The translations under genes were made by a program, and so were the position numbers. 21,992 nucleotides of DNA from Pavlovales sp. CCMP2436 (lineage: Eukaryota > Haptophyta > Pavlovophyceae > Pavlovales), in contig MU631540.1 in NCBI GenBank assembly GCA_026770615.1, forward strand, positions 133,274 through 155,265, read 5' to 3'. Below the pieces are notes generated by a model, which was given only the letters and a program-made list of their open reading frames with translations, had not been told where the DNA came from and ran no database searches. Shown here in pieces: positions 1 to 8,089 of the stretch; the first letter of the stretch is position 1; every line of letters starts with the position of its first letter.

Positions 1-101
1 CCCTCCTCGGTGAACGCGCTGCGGAGCTCACACTTGAGCCGCTGGATCTCCACCTTGAGCTGCTCGATCTCCTCGTTGAGATGCACGACCTCGTCGTCCA
101 T
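1..101 (-). CDS. N-terminus of a coiled-coil protein (truncated by window edge)
   Basis: The reverse strand reads from an ATG at 101-99 into an open frame beginning MDDEVVHLNEEIEQLKVEIQ and running off the left edge. The heptad-like spacing of Leu, Val and Ile with Glu/Lys at other positions indicates a coiled coil. The frame also stays open upstream of this ATG for about 20 codons, so an upstream exon or earlier start is possible; a CTGCAG acceptor-like site lies near 165. I chose the ATG because the coiled-coil signal begins there. It follows the nuclease gene on the same strand, whose stop is only about 236 bp upstream. The product cannot be identified from 33 residues. Confidence 0.5.
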   Translation of the reverse strand, partial: MDDEVVHLNEEIEQLKVEIQRLKCELRSAFTEE

Positions 102-195
102 GTCGGCCTCGTCCAGTCTCGCCCGGAGCGCGCCGCGACAGCGAGAGCACGCGGTTACACTGCAGATTCGCAACCAGGTTGAGACCAAAAGCACT

Positions 196-240
196 AAAAC
201 GCGTTTTTCTCGACGAAATTCTGCCCTCGTAAAACGCGTA
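196..240. promoter_or_regulatory. Pair of AAAACGCGT boxes (MCB-like) upstream of the coiled-coil gene
   Basis: AAAACGCGTTTT at 196-207 is a perfect 12-bp palindrome, and AAAACGCGTA recurs at 231-240. Both contain ACGCGT, the core of the MluI cell-cycle box known from fungal G1/S promoters. They lie about 100-140 bp upstream of the ATG at 101, in an AT-richer gap between two same-strand genes. Regulatory use in this organism is inference. Confidence 0.3.
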
Positions 241-336
241 TTCTACCTGGTTGCGCCACATTTGCCGTATTCAGCTATTCGGGTCCACCCTTATATGGTA
301 ACTACCTCAGTCGATAATGCCGACCGCGCGTTGGTG

Positions 337-3300
337 TCACGTGAGGTCGATCTCGATCACCGCGGGCTTGGGTGCGGCTCTGCTGCGGGCTGTGCCGGGC
401 CCGGCCGCGGACGGCGGAGGCGGCGACCGCCGCTGCGGCGCGGCGCGCACGCTGAGCAGTAGCTCTTCGAGTTCAGATCGCTCGAGCACCGCACCGAGCG
501 CGGCCGCGCTCACACCGAGGGCCGTGCACTCCGCGCGCATCTCTCGCAGCTTCATCGAGTCCGGCGCGGGCGGCGGCGGCGGCAGCTGCGGCTCGGCGTA
601 GCACGCGACGGATGGCTCGACGTAGCAGGCGGCCGACGGCTCGCTGAACGCGGCGAGTGGCTGCTCGTCCGCGTCCAGCGGCTGCACGCGCAGCAGCAGC
701 TGATCATGCGCGCGCAGCCCCGACTTCTTTGTCACGCGCGTCCTCTCCGTGATCACATTGTCGAGGTGGGTCGGCTCGGGGAAGTGCGGCCCGTCGGCGA
801 CAGACATCCACTGCACGCGATACCTGTGCGCGCCCGTCCACGGCTCCAAGTTCACGGTCAATGCCAGAGGCTTGGGCTTGAAGCCGGCGGGCCGTACCGG
901 TGGCTGCATGCGCGCGCCGCCGGCCGACAACCACGCGGCGGCCCGCTCGGGTGAGGGGCTGCGCGCGCGCTCGCCGCGCGCGCCCGCGGAGCGGCCGTCG
1001 CCCCCGAACAAGTTGCGCTCTCGCGGCGCCGCTTGCCGCTGCGAGCCGCCGCGCGCGGCCCCCACCGCCTCGTCCTCGTCCTCCTTGTCCTCCTCGTCGT
1101 CCAGGCCGGTAAGGTCGAGGTCCACCGCCGTTGCCGCCCTCTTGTTGCCCGCAAGGCCCCACGGCCGCGGCGGTGTCGCCGGCGCCCACGGCGGCAGCGG
1201 CGGGAGATGCTGCGCCTCGGGGCTACCGCGCGCCGCCGGCCGGGGCGCGCGCGAGCCGCCCGCCGCGCCGCCCGCCACCGCCTCGGCCCAGTCCGCCGCC
1301 TCCTCCTCCTCGAGCTCCTCGTCGCGCCCGCCTCCGCTGCGCCGCGCGCCCGCCGGCTGCACTGCCGCCCAGCGGAGCAGGAGGAGCGGCTTGGGCGCCA
1401 CCCGCCCGCACTTGCACCTTCCCTCGGCCTCGGCGTGCGCGTGCAGCAGCCCCGCGCGCACCAGCCCGTACGCCGTGAGCGCCATGTGCTTCTTGCCGCC
1501 GGCGCCATGCACGTGCCCCGTGAAGTCGCGCATCCACGGCTGCCGCGGCGGCTCGGGGCGGAGCAGGTTCTTGGTGACGCCGGCCCAGCCGTCGTACTCG
1601 GCTGCGAAGGCGCCCTTCTGCTCGTAGATGTCCTCCTTGCACAGCGGGTTCGCTTTGGCCATAAGCTGCGCCTTGTTCAGCGCGCCGCGCTCCGCAGGCC
1701 CGCCGCCCGCCTCGAGCCAGCTGATGTGCAGCGCCACGACGAGCCCGAAGTTGCACGAGTTGAGGACGGGCCAGTAGGGGGTGGTCGCGGAGAGGCCGAG
1801 CCGCTGGCGCGCGTCCTCGACGCTATCCGCGAGCTGGCCCACGGCCTTCACCAGCTCGGGCCTGCCCGCGTTCTTCAGGATCCGCATCGAGGGCATGGAA
1901 TCCTCGAGCTCGAGTGCGTGGGCGGCGAGGACCTGGCATCAAGGAGGGGGGGCATTTAAACCAAACCCGAAAGTATGCCTGGAGAGCTGCTGCACACGTA
2001 CCCCAGTTTTTTAAAAATAATAGTTCTTTTTACGTACCCCCGTGCAGGTGGCAAGAAGGTGGGGGGAGGGGGGGGGAGGGCATGGCAAAAACAATCAAAA
2101 AGTATACCTCCCGCACGCCCGTTTCCAGCTGCTCCCACGAGAGGGCCGGGAGCTTGGCCTGCCGCGCGCGCTTCTTGCCCGCCGGGCTGGGCGAGGCCGC
2201 CGCCTCTTCGGAGGAGGAGCGCCGCGCCTTGTTCACGCGCGCGCCCGCGGGCCACGGCGACGTCGGGCGGCTCGGTGGCGCGGGCGGCGCGCTGTCACCC
2301 ACTTGCGATGGCGGCGGCTGGCCGGCGGCTGGGGTCGAGGCGGGCAGGAGGGGCCGGAGACGACTCCCGATGGCGCGCGGCAGCTCGAACGACCTCCCCA
2401 CCGCGCGGATGCTCCGCTCGCGCACCGCGGCCGTGAGGCGCTTCGCCTCGTTCGCCACCCACCGGGCAGACCCCGTGAGGCTCGGCATGCGGACCACCTC
2501 GAAGCCGCTTGGACCGAGCAGATGCACCGCATCCTCACACTGCTCCACCGACGCGTGCGTCTGCTCGCAGCCGCCCACACCGCGCCCCTCGCAGCCGCAG
2601 CCGCAGCAGAAGGGCGTGAACTCACCCTCAACCAGATAGACGAGGCGCACCTTCGCCGCGCCCGCCGCCTCCATCCTGCGCGCGTTGACGCGCATCTTGC
2701 GCTGCTGCGACTCCCAGCGGCCGTCGCGCAGACTCGCACTCACGTCGACCGCCGACTTGCGCTCGACGAGCATCGGCAGCGCAAGTCGCGCGCTGCCCGC
2801 GTGTGGCTCCGGCTGGCTGACGAAGAAGTAGTCGCCAAAGCCACTCTCGAGCGTGCACACCTCGAACGGCGCCTCGTTCTGCACCAGCGTCTCTACCAGC
2901 TTGTAGAAGCGGTCGCATGTGATGCCGCCGCCCTCTCGCCGGTCGACTAGAACGATCACCGGCGCGTCCGAGCGGTGCGCACGCAGCGCGCCCGGCGGCC
3001 GTGCCTCGCCGCCCCCCACAAACTCGGCGGCGCGCGTCTGCCCGTCCAAGAGCAGCTCAAAGACGACGTCGCTGGACAGGTCGCCCGCCTCCTCGCATAT
3101 TTTCTTGCTGGCGCGCTTCTTGATCAGCCCGAGCGCCTGGAGCGTGACCAGCTGCTGCCACATGGGGCAGTACTTGCGGTCGGTGACCTGCTCGTACTGC
3201 AGGAACTTGCACGACGGCAGATCCTCGAGCAGCGCACGTGCGCGGCTGAGCAGCGTCATCTGCGGGCAGTAGGGCTTGCCCTTGGCCGCCGGGTCGCGGT

Positions 3301-3613
3301 CCTGCAGCCATTGGTTGAGCGCCACGAGTAGGCAGGCCGTGGCGCTGCTGTACCGCCCCACGGGCGGCGGGCGCGTGGGAAACGGCCGGCTGCCGTCGAG
3401 ACTCGCGAGGACCTCCTCGCCCACCTCGCCCACGAAATCCACCAATCGGCGAGCGTCCTGCACGTTGTACAGAGGCTTCTTGCAGAGCGCGATGCGCGTC
3501 GCGCAATTCGAGAGGTGCCGAAACCGCGGGTTCTCGTGCTCGGTGAGCGAGAGCAACGAGGCACGCTGCTGCAGCCCGCGGATGTAAAGGTGCCGAACGT
3601 CCTCGTGAGCCAT
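337..3613 (-). CDS. MUS81: MUS81-like ERCC4-family structure-specific endonuclease with extended C-terminus
   Basis: Two exons, 3613-2108 and 1932-337, joined in phase 0 across a GTATAC...CAG intron (2107-1933), give about 1033 residues. The start is the first true ATG. The frame opens farther upstream only to a GTG at 3682 with a stop just above, so a small 5' exon is possible. Domains: an HhH-like N-terminus (about 28-73, NPRFRHL); a winged helix (about 88-192); the ERCC4 nuclease (about 217-332) with LVDRRE, GDYFFV and LPMLVERKSAVDV...RWESQQ, so the acidic and ERK catalytic residues are present, as in MUS81 rather than EME1; a second winged-helix-like block (about 553-669); acidic VDLDLTGLDDEEDKEDED (772-789); an FnIII-like stretch (about 859-934); a SAP-like helix pair (about 961-999); and a terminal VIEIDLT. 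MUS81 cuts branched DNA with an EME partner in the nucleus. The C-terminal half is much longer than usual and lacks an obvious tandem HhH2. Confidence 0.8.
1933..2107 (-). other. Intron of the MUS81-like gene
   Basis: The donor GAG|GTATAC and acceptor CCAG|GTCCTC join the two open frames in phase 0 and remove 175 nt. Without splicing, the first frame runs into junk residues and stops. The intron holds the micro-motif at 2011-2027, bracketed by 9-bp direct repeats ACGTACCCC (1996-2004 and 2032-2040). Confidence 0.75.
2011..2027 (+). repeat. Micro-motif copy 1 (TTAAAAATAATAGTTCT)
   Basis: This is one of three near-identical TTTTTTAA(AA)TAATAGTTCT copies in introns. Here it is flanked by identical 9-bp direct repeats, ACGTACCCC, starting at 1996 and 2032, a layout like a target-site duplication around a very small insert. 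It is antisense to the host gene. Confidence 0.6.
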
Positions 3614-3943
3614 GAGACCGTAGAGGCGTTCCGTGTTCGAGCCGCAACTGCCGTCGCCGTCGTAGGCCCAAAACGGGTTCACCGAATGACACAGCTCAAT
3701 TTTTTAAAAACAAAATTAAAGAAACATGTGCAGGTTCTAGGCAGTTTCACAGCTCAGGGTTCACGGCGGGGCGGAGAAGCTGGCGAGCTGTGGTGACCGG
3801 GCATGCGCGCGCGCGCACCCTCACCCATGGCGGCCCGCTATGGGTTGGCGCCTCGAAACAAAAATCTCGAAATTAGAAATATTCCAGCTCGCAGCCTGAC
3901 TGGCCGCAGCAGAAGCAGCAGGAGAGGCCAGCAAGCAGTCAAG
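3614..3943. promoter_or_regulatory. Divergent promoter region between the MUS81-like and DUF1664 genes
   Basis: This is 330 bp between two head-to-head ATGs. It contains an AT-rich patch (about 3700-3725, TTTTTTAAAAACAAAATTAAA) that could supply a TATA-like element to the minus-strand gene, and a GC-alternating run near 3803-3820. Alternative in-frame ATGs for the plus-strand gene occur at 3803 and at 3827 (context CACCCATGGCG). The function is inferred from gene geometry. Confidence 0.4.
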
Positions 3944-4911
3944 ATGCTCCGGACTGTGGGCCCCATCGCGCGTTACGCCGCGTGCGGCGGCGCCGGGGCC
4001 GCCGCGTACGACTGCGCCACGAACGACGGCTCGATGCTCGGCCAGGTGATCAAGCAGCTCGTCGCCTCCGCCGCGCAGCCGCGCGAGGGCGGACTCGCCT
4101 TCCCGCAGCTCGACTATGGCGCGGCCTTGCAGCGCGCCGAGCTCGCCGAGCTTTCGGCCAAGCTCGATCGGCTGACGAGCATTGGCCTGAGCGGCATCTT
4201 CGGCCGCGGCTCGCGCGCCTCGACGAGCGCGCTCGTGTGCGCGGCCGGCGTCGTCTTCGGTGGGCTGGCGGTGTGGGCGATCGCGACCGGCCGGTGGTGG
4301 CCGACGGTCCTGGCGAAGCTCGAGCTGGTCGAGCTGGCCATCGGTGCGGTCGACGCCAAGGTGGACGCGCGCGCTGACGCGACGTCCGCGCAGCTCGTGC
4401 AGCAGCACGAGCAGGTGCTCTGCGCGGTGGGCACGGTGAGCGCAAGTGTGAGCGCGCTCGACGACAAGTTCTGCCGGCTCGAGCGGCGCGTGGTGCAGAT
4501 GGACGAGACTGGGCAGGAGAACAACCAGGGTGCGCTGCTCTTTTGCCCTCCCGCGCGCGCGCCTCAGCCTGCACGGGGGAGCGTGCGCCCAGCCGGCACG
4601 AGCGCGCGAGACAAGCCCCCGCGCGCTCACTGCTCCCCCCTATCCCCGCGCCGCCGGAATAATAATAATAATGGCGCGCAGGCATCAAGATCCTTTGCGA
4701 GGTGGTCGCGTCCAACTTCGACCTGCGGAGCTGTCCGGCGCCCGTGCTTAAGAGGTTGCACGAGTTCTCGGGCACCGGCGGCGAGCTGGTCGAGAATCTC
4801 TCCGCGGTGCGCACGGTCCAGGCGCCTGCTGCGGTGCGGCTGCCGAGCGCGCCGACCACGCTCATGGGGTACCTCACCTCGCCAGGCAGCACCCACCAGG
4901 CCGCGTGCTGA
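3944..4911 (+). CDS. DUF1664-like single-span membrane protein with coiled coil
   Basis: Two exons, 3944-4529 and 4682-4911 (phase 1; CAGG|GTGCG...GCAG|GCATC), encode 271 residues. The N-terminus MLRTVGPIARYAACGGAGAA is short and hydrophobic. YGAALQRAELAELSAKLDRL is followed by a membrane segment at about 94-116 (SALVCAAGVVFGGLAVWAIA), GRWW, and then heptad-rich helices to about residue 195. The exon junction encodes NNQGIKILCEVV. This order of short hydrophobic start, YDAAL-like helix, span, W-rich turn, coiled coil and an xxGxxxLCxxV motif matches plant and algal DUF1664 proteins, whose role is not known to me; some are predicted to be organellar. The start at 3944 gives the family-like N-terminus, but in-frame ATGs at 3827 and 3803 would add 39 or 47 basic residues. 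The C-terminal tail is not recognisable. Confidence 0.65.
4530..4681 (+). other. Intron of the DUF1664-like gene
   Basis: The 152-nt GT-AG intron starts GTGCGCTG and ends GCGCGCAG. It is required to keep the frame into the second exon (G|GC = Gly). A run of AATAATAATAATAAT precedes the acceptor. Confidence 0.7.
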
Positions 4912-5125
4912 GCTGGGGCCGAGCGGCGGTCTGCCAGGTGGCTGAAAGTGCGTTTTCTGAAAATGGGGCGCGATGAGGGGCTCGAGAGACTTTGTGAATC
5001 TGCGTGACGAGCTGCGTGACGATGCGCGCGAGTGTTGAGCCACATTCAGAAATGTTGAAAGGGACGTCCCGAGAGGGGGGAAGGGACGTCCTCAACTCCG
5101 CGTTCAAAAAATCTTCGCAACCGAA

Positions 5126-5145
5126 GGGCTTTTTATTTAAAGCCC
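5126..5145 (+). other. Hairpin GGGCTTT/AAAGCCC
   Basis: A perfect 7-bp stem GGGCTTT...AAAGCCC with a short AT loop lies about 215 bp downstream of the DUF1664 stop and is followed by a T-rich run. It could mark a 3' end region; no direct proof. Confidence 0.35.
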
Positions 5146-5244
5146 CTTTTAAGCGTTTTTTGCGTAAAACCGGCTCTTAGAATCTGTCTCAAATCCCCCG
5201 GAGGGCCACCCGGAAGGGCCCCGCCGGAGGCGCTGCCGGAGGTC

Positions 5245-5268
5245 CCTTCGTGTACGAAGGTTTTTTTT
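5245..5268 (+). terminator. Terminator-like hairpin CCTTCGT-GT-ACGAAGG followed by T8
   Basis: A perfect 7-bp inverted repeat with a 2-nt loop is directly followed by eight Ts. In bacteria this would be called an intrinsic terminator. In a nuclear genome the T run could equally stop RNA polymerase III, or be chance. No RNA gene was recognised immediately upstream. Confidence 0.3.
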
Positions 5269-5518
5269 GGGCGCTTTTAAGCCGTTTTTTAAGCGTATTC
5301 ACGTGCTCAGCAAGGGGGCAGAGGCTCACGCAGCAGTGAAGCGTCGTGGTCTTTGACGAGAGCAAAGGTGAGCAACAAGGGCGCGCGTCGCGCCCTTGAT
5401 GCCGGCCAAGGGCTATTTGACGTGCAATGTGGCACGAGTGTAGTCGCGCGGCACGATTACGCTGGCTAAGCACATGACGCGCCATGTCGAAAGGTGCGTC
5501 CAGCACAGGAGCGTGCAG

Positions 5519-5776
5519 TCACGGGCGCAGGGCGCAGGTGACCCGTTCAGGAGCTTCCAGGTTGCTGACGACATCGAAGATGCCGACCTGCACGATGAGG
5601 ATATCGGCCAGCAGAAGCGTCCCGATCAGAGCAGGTGGGTCCATCGCGCGCTTGGCGCGCAACGCGCCCGCCGTCGCGCACGGCTGCTCACCGTTCACGC
5701 CGGCTGCGGGCGGGCTCGACACGCTCGGAGCGCGCAGCACGACTCCCGCCGCGCTAAGCGAGCCGGACATTTTCAT
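5519..5776 (-). CDS. Small hypothetical protein, possibly membrane-anchored (weak)
   Basis: An 85-codon frame starts MKMSGSLSAAGVVLRAPS, a Ser/Ala-rich N-terminus, and contains one hydrophobic stretch, ALIGTLLLADILIVQVGIF (about residues 49-67). A strong donor-like GGTGAGCA occurs inside it, so it may be part of a spliced gene. I recognise no family. It lies between the two GGACGTCC clusters in non-coding-looking surroundings, and plus-strand frames overlap it. It may be a chance ORF. Confidence 0.22.
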   Translation of the reverse strand: MKMSGSLSAAGVVLRAPSVSSPPAAGVNGEQPCATAGALRAKRAMDPPALIGTLLLADILIVQVGIFDVVSNLEAPERVTCALRP

Positions 5777-5861
5777 CTCGCGTTCGGAGTGGACATTCGT
5801 TTTTATATTTCAGAAGTTAGTAACTAATAACATGGTTTTGGCCATAACTCCTGGCCAGTAG

Positions 5862-7340
5862 CTCTATTGGCTCTGAAACTTTGAGGGTGTGTTCATTAGG
5901 GCCGTGCACATCTTTTACGCCTGCAAACGCGCGCGCGCTGCGCGCGCACGCACGCGCACGTAGCTGAGCGCTTCACGCACAACTGCTACTCTTACTACTA
6001 CTCTTAAGCCTGCAACTCTCTCAAATGCTCTTCCGGGCCCGGGACGTCCACGAGGTCCCAGAATCCAGGACGTCCCAGGCGGGACGTCCGAGAGAATCTC
6101 GGGCAGTTACACCTTTTTCTGAACGCGGGTGCTGAGACGCAGGAGTGGGGTGTCGGTGCCCGTCGCGCCCGTCTGTATTCTAAATTTATTATTAATAGTT
6201 CTTATTTCTTTATTGTTAACAGTTATTACTGAGTTAGGCCCAGAATCAAGAGGGGTCGAAATCCGAATTAGTTGCCAGTCCGAGGCAGTCCGGGGGAAAA
6301 TTGCGAAAAAATCAGGTGAAAATCCTCGGGAACAACTCACGAACCGAAGGTGGTACACAAAAGTTAGTTGCAGATTCGTGAATGGGGCGGCCTTCGGGAA
6401 CCATGACTTTCTTTTCGCTTCCGAACACTGAGGATCAGAAATGTTAGTTACCTTTAGTATGTTGTCGACCCTAGAGGCACCTGAGATGCACACGAAGTGG
6501 GCTCCGACCGTCGAGGAGGGCTCCATTTGACATCAGCTATCGACACTCAGCGCGCAGGGGTGACCAATGTCTACTTCTTCGTTCCGGCCACCACTTTTCC
6601 CCTCCCCAGTGCGGAATCGCGCCACTAATTCCAATTTCGACCCAGATGAGTATGAAATTAGTTAGTTTCTAGTTATTTAGTTAGTACATTAGTATGACCG
6701 CAAACGCAAACGCTCAGGGTGACTGTGAACGCACCCTGAGACGTGCCTAACTCACCCCTGGTGCAGCCCTAGGGGCATGCTAATCGGTCACCATCCTATA
6801 ATTGCGTTGAGGGCGGTGGCTTTCATGAAATCTACAGTGTAAGGGGGTGCTTAGCCCCCCTGGGCAGCAATTACTAACGGTTGAGGCTTGACGAAGATGG
6901 CTTCACTAACACTGTATGTGTGCTCGACTGGTAGCCACACGACGACGCAGCCCACGATACGCCGCCTGTCAGTGAGTGATATGGATGAGATGTAATCCCA
7001 TGCGATGCACCTGATTATAATTTCTGTCCTGAATGCGGTCCCCAAGTCCCGCGAGCAGGCGGGCTGGACGACACGCTGTAGCAGCGTGCCGTACACTTGT
7101 AGTCAATAAATTAAATATCGTTGTTTGAGCCCTACTGGCTTGTCGCCCATGATGGCGCGCGGGTCCGCGGAGTCGACGCGCGCGCATATGTGCGTCCGTC
7201 GTGGCCCAGTCGTGGCGTCGTCCGATCGCCCGGGATCGCCGATGAGCTGTATAAATATCTAATTTAACGTCCGTCCCCTGACCCGGCCAGCTCACCAAGC
7301 GCTAAGAAAACACTGTATAATTCATTCCTCTCGAGTCCTC
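5862..7340. other. AT-richer spacer, no recognised gene
   Basis: The stretch contains a GC/CA alternating run (about 5926-5960), a GGACGTCC cluster, an AATAGTTCT variant at 6191-6202, a perfect inverted repeat at 6713-6740, a GGGGG/CCCCC hairpin near 6841-6862 and many GTTAGTTA-type words. Open frames here (for example 6107-6526 on the minus strand) lack recognisable motifs. Confidence 0.45.
6713..6740. repeat. Perfect 9-bp inverted repeat CTCAGGGTG / CACCCTGAG
   Basis: The arms at 6713-6721 and 6732-6740 pair perfectly around a 10-nt loop. The outer arm shares AGGGTG(T/C)GTTCA with an oppositely oriented copy at 5884-5895, so it could be the end of a small inverted-repeat element. No matching target-site duplication was found. 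Confidence 0.4.
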
Positions 7341-7626
7341 TTATCGTCGTCGGTTCATAGCGACGTCACTCTCGCAAGTGAATCCGCCGTTCCAGCAGGT
7401 CTGCAGCTGCGCCTGAGCTGCATGACCACCACTGAAAAAAATTACATCGTTGAGTTGCCGGACACGACGATGTCCTTGCCACATTGTCGCCGCCGCCGTC
7501 GCCTTCCATGTGCCGCTGTCGTCCTCGTTCCAACTGCCCATTTCGACTTCCACCACACCTTGCCGTCTCACTCGGGCCGAGGTACTGTGTGAAAATTATA
7601 ATATCTAGAAATACGTCCGTCCGCGA

Positions 7627-7670
7627 GTTTCCGTCACACGGAAACCCACGGTGCCCGATCGTATTTAAAA
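7627..7670 (+). promoter_or_regulatory. Palindrome and TATA-like box upstream of LAMTOR3
   Basis: GTTTCCGT-CAC-ACGGAAAC (7627-7645) is a perfect 8-bp inverted repeat. Sixteen bases farther on is TATTTAAAA (7662-7670), about 70 bp before the LAMTOR3 ATG. The arrangement resembles a core promoter with an adjacent dimeric factor site. Factor identity is unknown. Confidence 0.4.
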
Positions 7671-7741
7671 AGCGACTTGCACCACAGCGCCGGCAAGAAC
7701 GAAAGGGCGGAGGTGAAAGGCGCGGTCGCCGGGAGTCTCCG

Positions 7742-8089
7742 ATGCGCGAGAAGGCCGCGGACGCGCTTGCGCGCATCGTAAATGGCACGCACGGGCTCCT
7801 GTGTATCGTCGTGTCCGATCGCGACGGGGTTGAGCTCCACCGGACCGGACGGGACGGAGGCAACCCGGTCGTACTCGCCCCAGCGCTCCTCGCGACCTTT
7901 GCGCTGACAGCGGAGCAGGTGGGCAAGCTACAGCTCGGAGAGGGCAGCATCACGAGCATATACGACAACCTGGTCGTCGTGCACAGCTCCACAGGCTCCT
8001 TCACGATCTGCATGGTCGCTGAGACGGGCGCCAACATCGGCATGGCGATGGCGCTGATGCCGGCCGTCAGGGCTCTCTTCGCCGAATGA
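7742..8089 (+). CDS. LAMTOR3: Ragulator complex subunit LAMTOR3 (MP1), roadblock/LC7 fold
   Basis: An uninterrupted 115-residue frame starts MREKAADALARIVNGTHGLL. The core CIVVSDRDGVELHR, followed by LLATFALTAEQVGKLQLG, IYDNLVVVHSS and ANIGMAMAL, follows animal LAMTOR3 closely (GLHAIVVSDRDGV...FALATDQGSKL). The length is near the usual 120-125. LAMTOR3 pairs with LAMTOR2 in the Ragulator scaffold on lysosomes or vacuoles, which recruits Rag GTPases for TORC1 signalling, and it also scaffolds MAPK signalling in animals. I chose this ATG because it gives the family-length N-terminus; the open frame continues upstream to 7484 without homology. The gene is intronless, unlike its larger neighbours, and sits alone in an AT-richer region. 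Confidence 0.9.
   Translation: MREKAADALARIVNGTHGLLCIVVSDRDGVELHRTGRDGGNPVVLAPALLATFALTAEQVGKLQLGEGSITSIYDNLVVVHSSTGSFTICMVAETGANIGMAMALMPAVRALFAE

Larger units (their letters stand above)
4912..5518. other. Spacer with hairpins, no convincing gene
   Basis: No supportable coding region is seen. The stretch holds two GGACGTCC palindromes (5062-5069, 5084-5091), two hairpins (5126-5145 and 5245-5260) and repeated CCGGAGG units around 5198-5242. Composition shifts from GC-rich coding to T-rich runs after 5100. Confidence 0.5.
5062..6089. repeat. Five copies of palindrome GGACGTCC
   Basis: Copies lie at 5062-5069, 5084-5091, 6042-6049, 6068-6075 and 6082-6089. GACGTC contains the ACGT core bound by many bZIP factors. 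The two clusters (two and three copies) flank the weak ORF at 5519-5776, and GAGAG follows one copy in each cluster (5071 and 6090). Confidence 0.45.

Noticed and set aside
749..1627. Plus-strand frames across the MUS81-like gene
   Set aside because: They are antisense shadows of the spliced nuclease frame, without domains.
6107..6526. 139-codon minus-strand frame in the AT-rich spacer
   Set aside because: It begins with an ATG but has no motif, hydrophobic pattern or neighbour that supports it; such length is possible by chance.
6768..6793. Possible third copy of the 9010/12379 block
   Set aside because: Only AGGGGC, ATG and GGTCACC are shared with shifted spacing; too weak.
6851..7298. 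Overlapping minus-strand frames with a hydrophobic stretch
   Set aside because: They have no homology I recognise and overlap each other in different frames.
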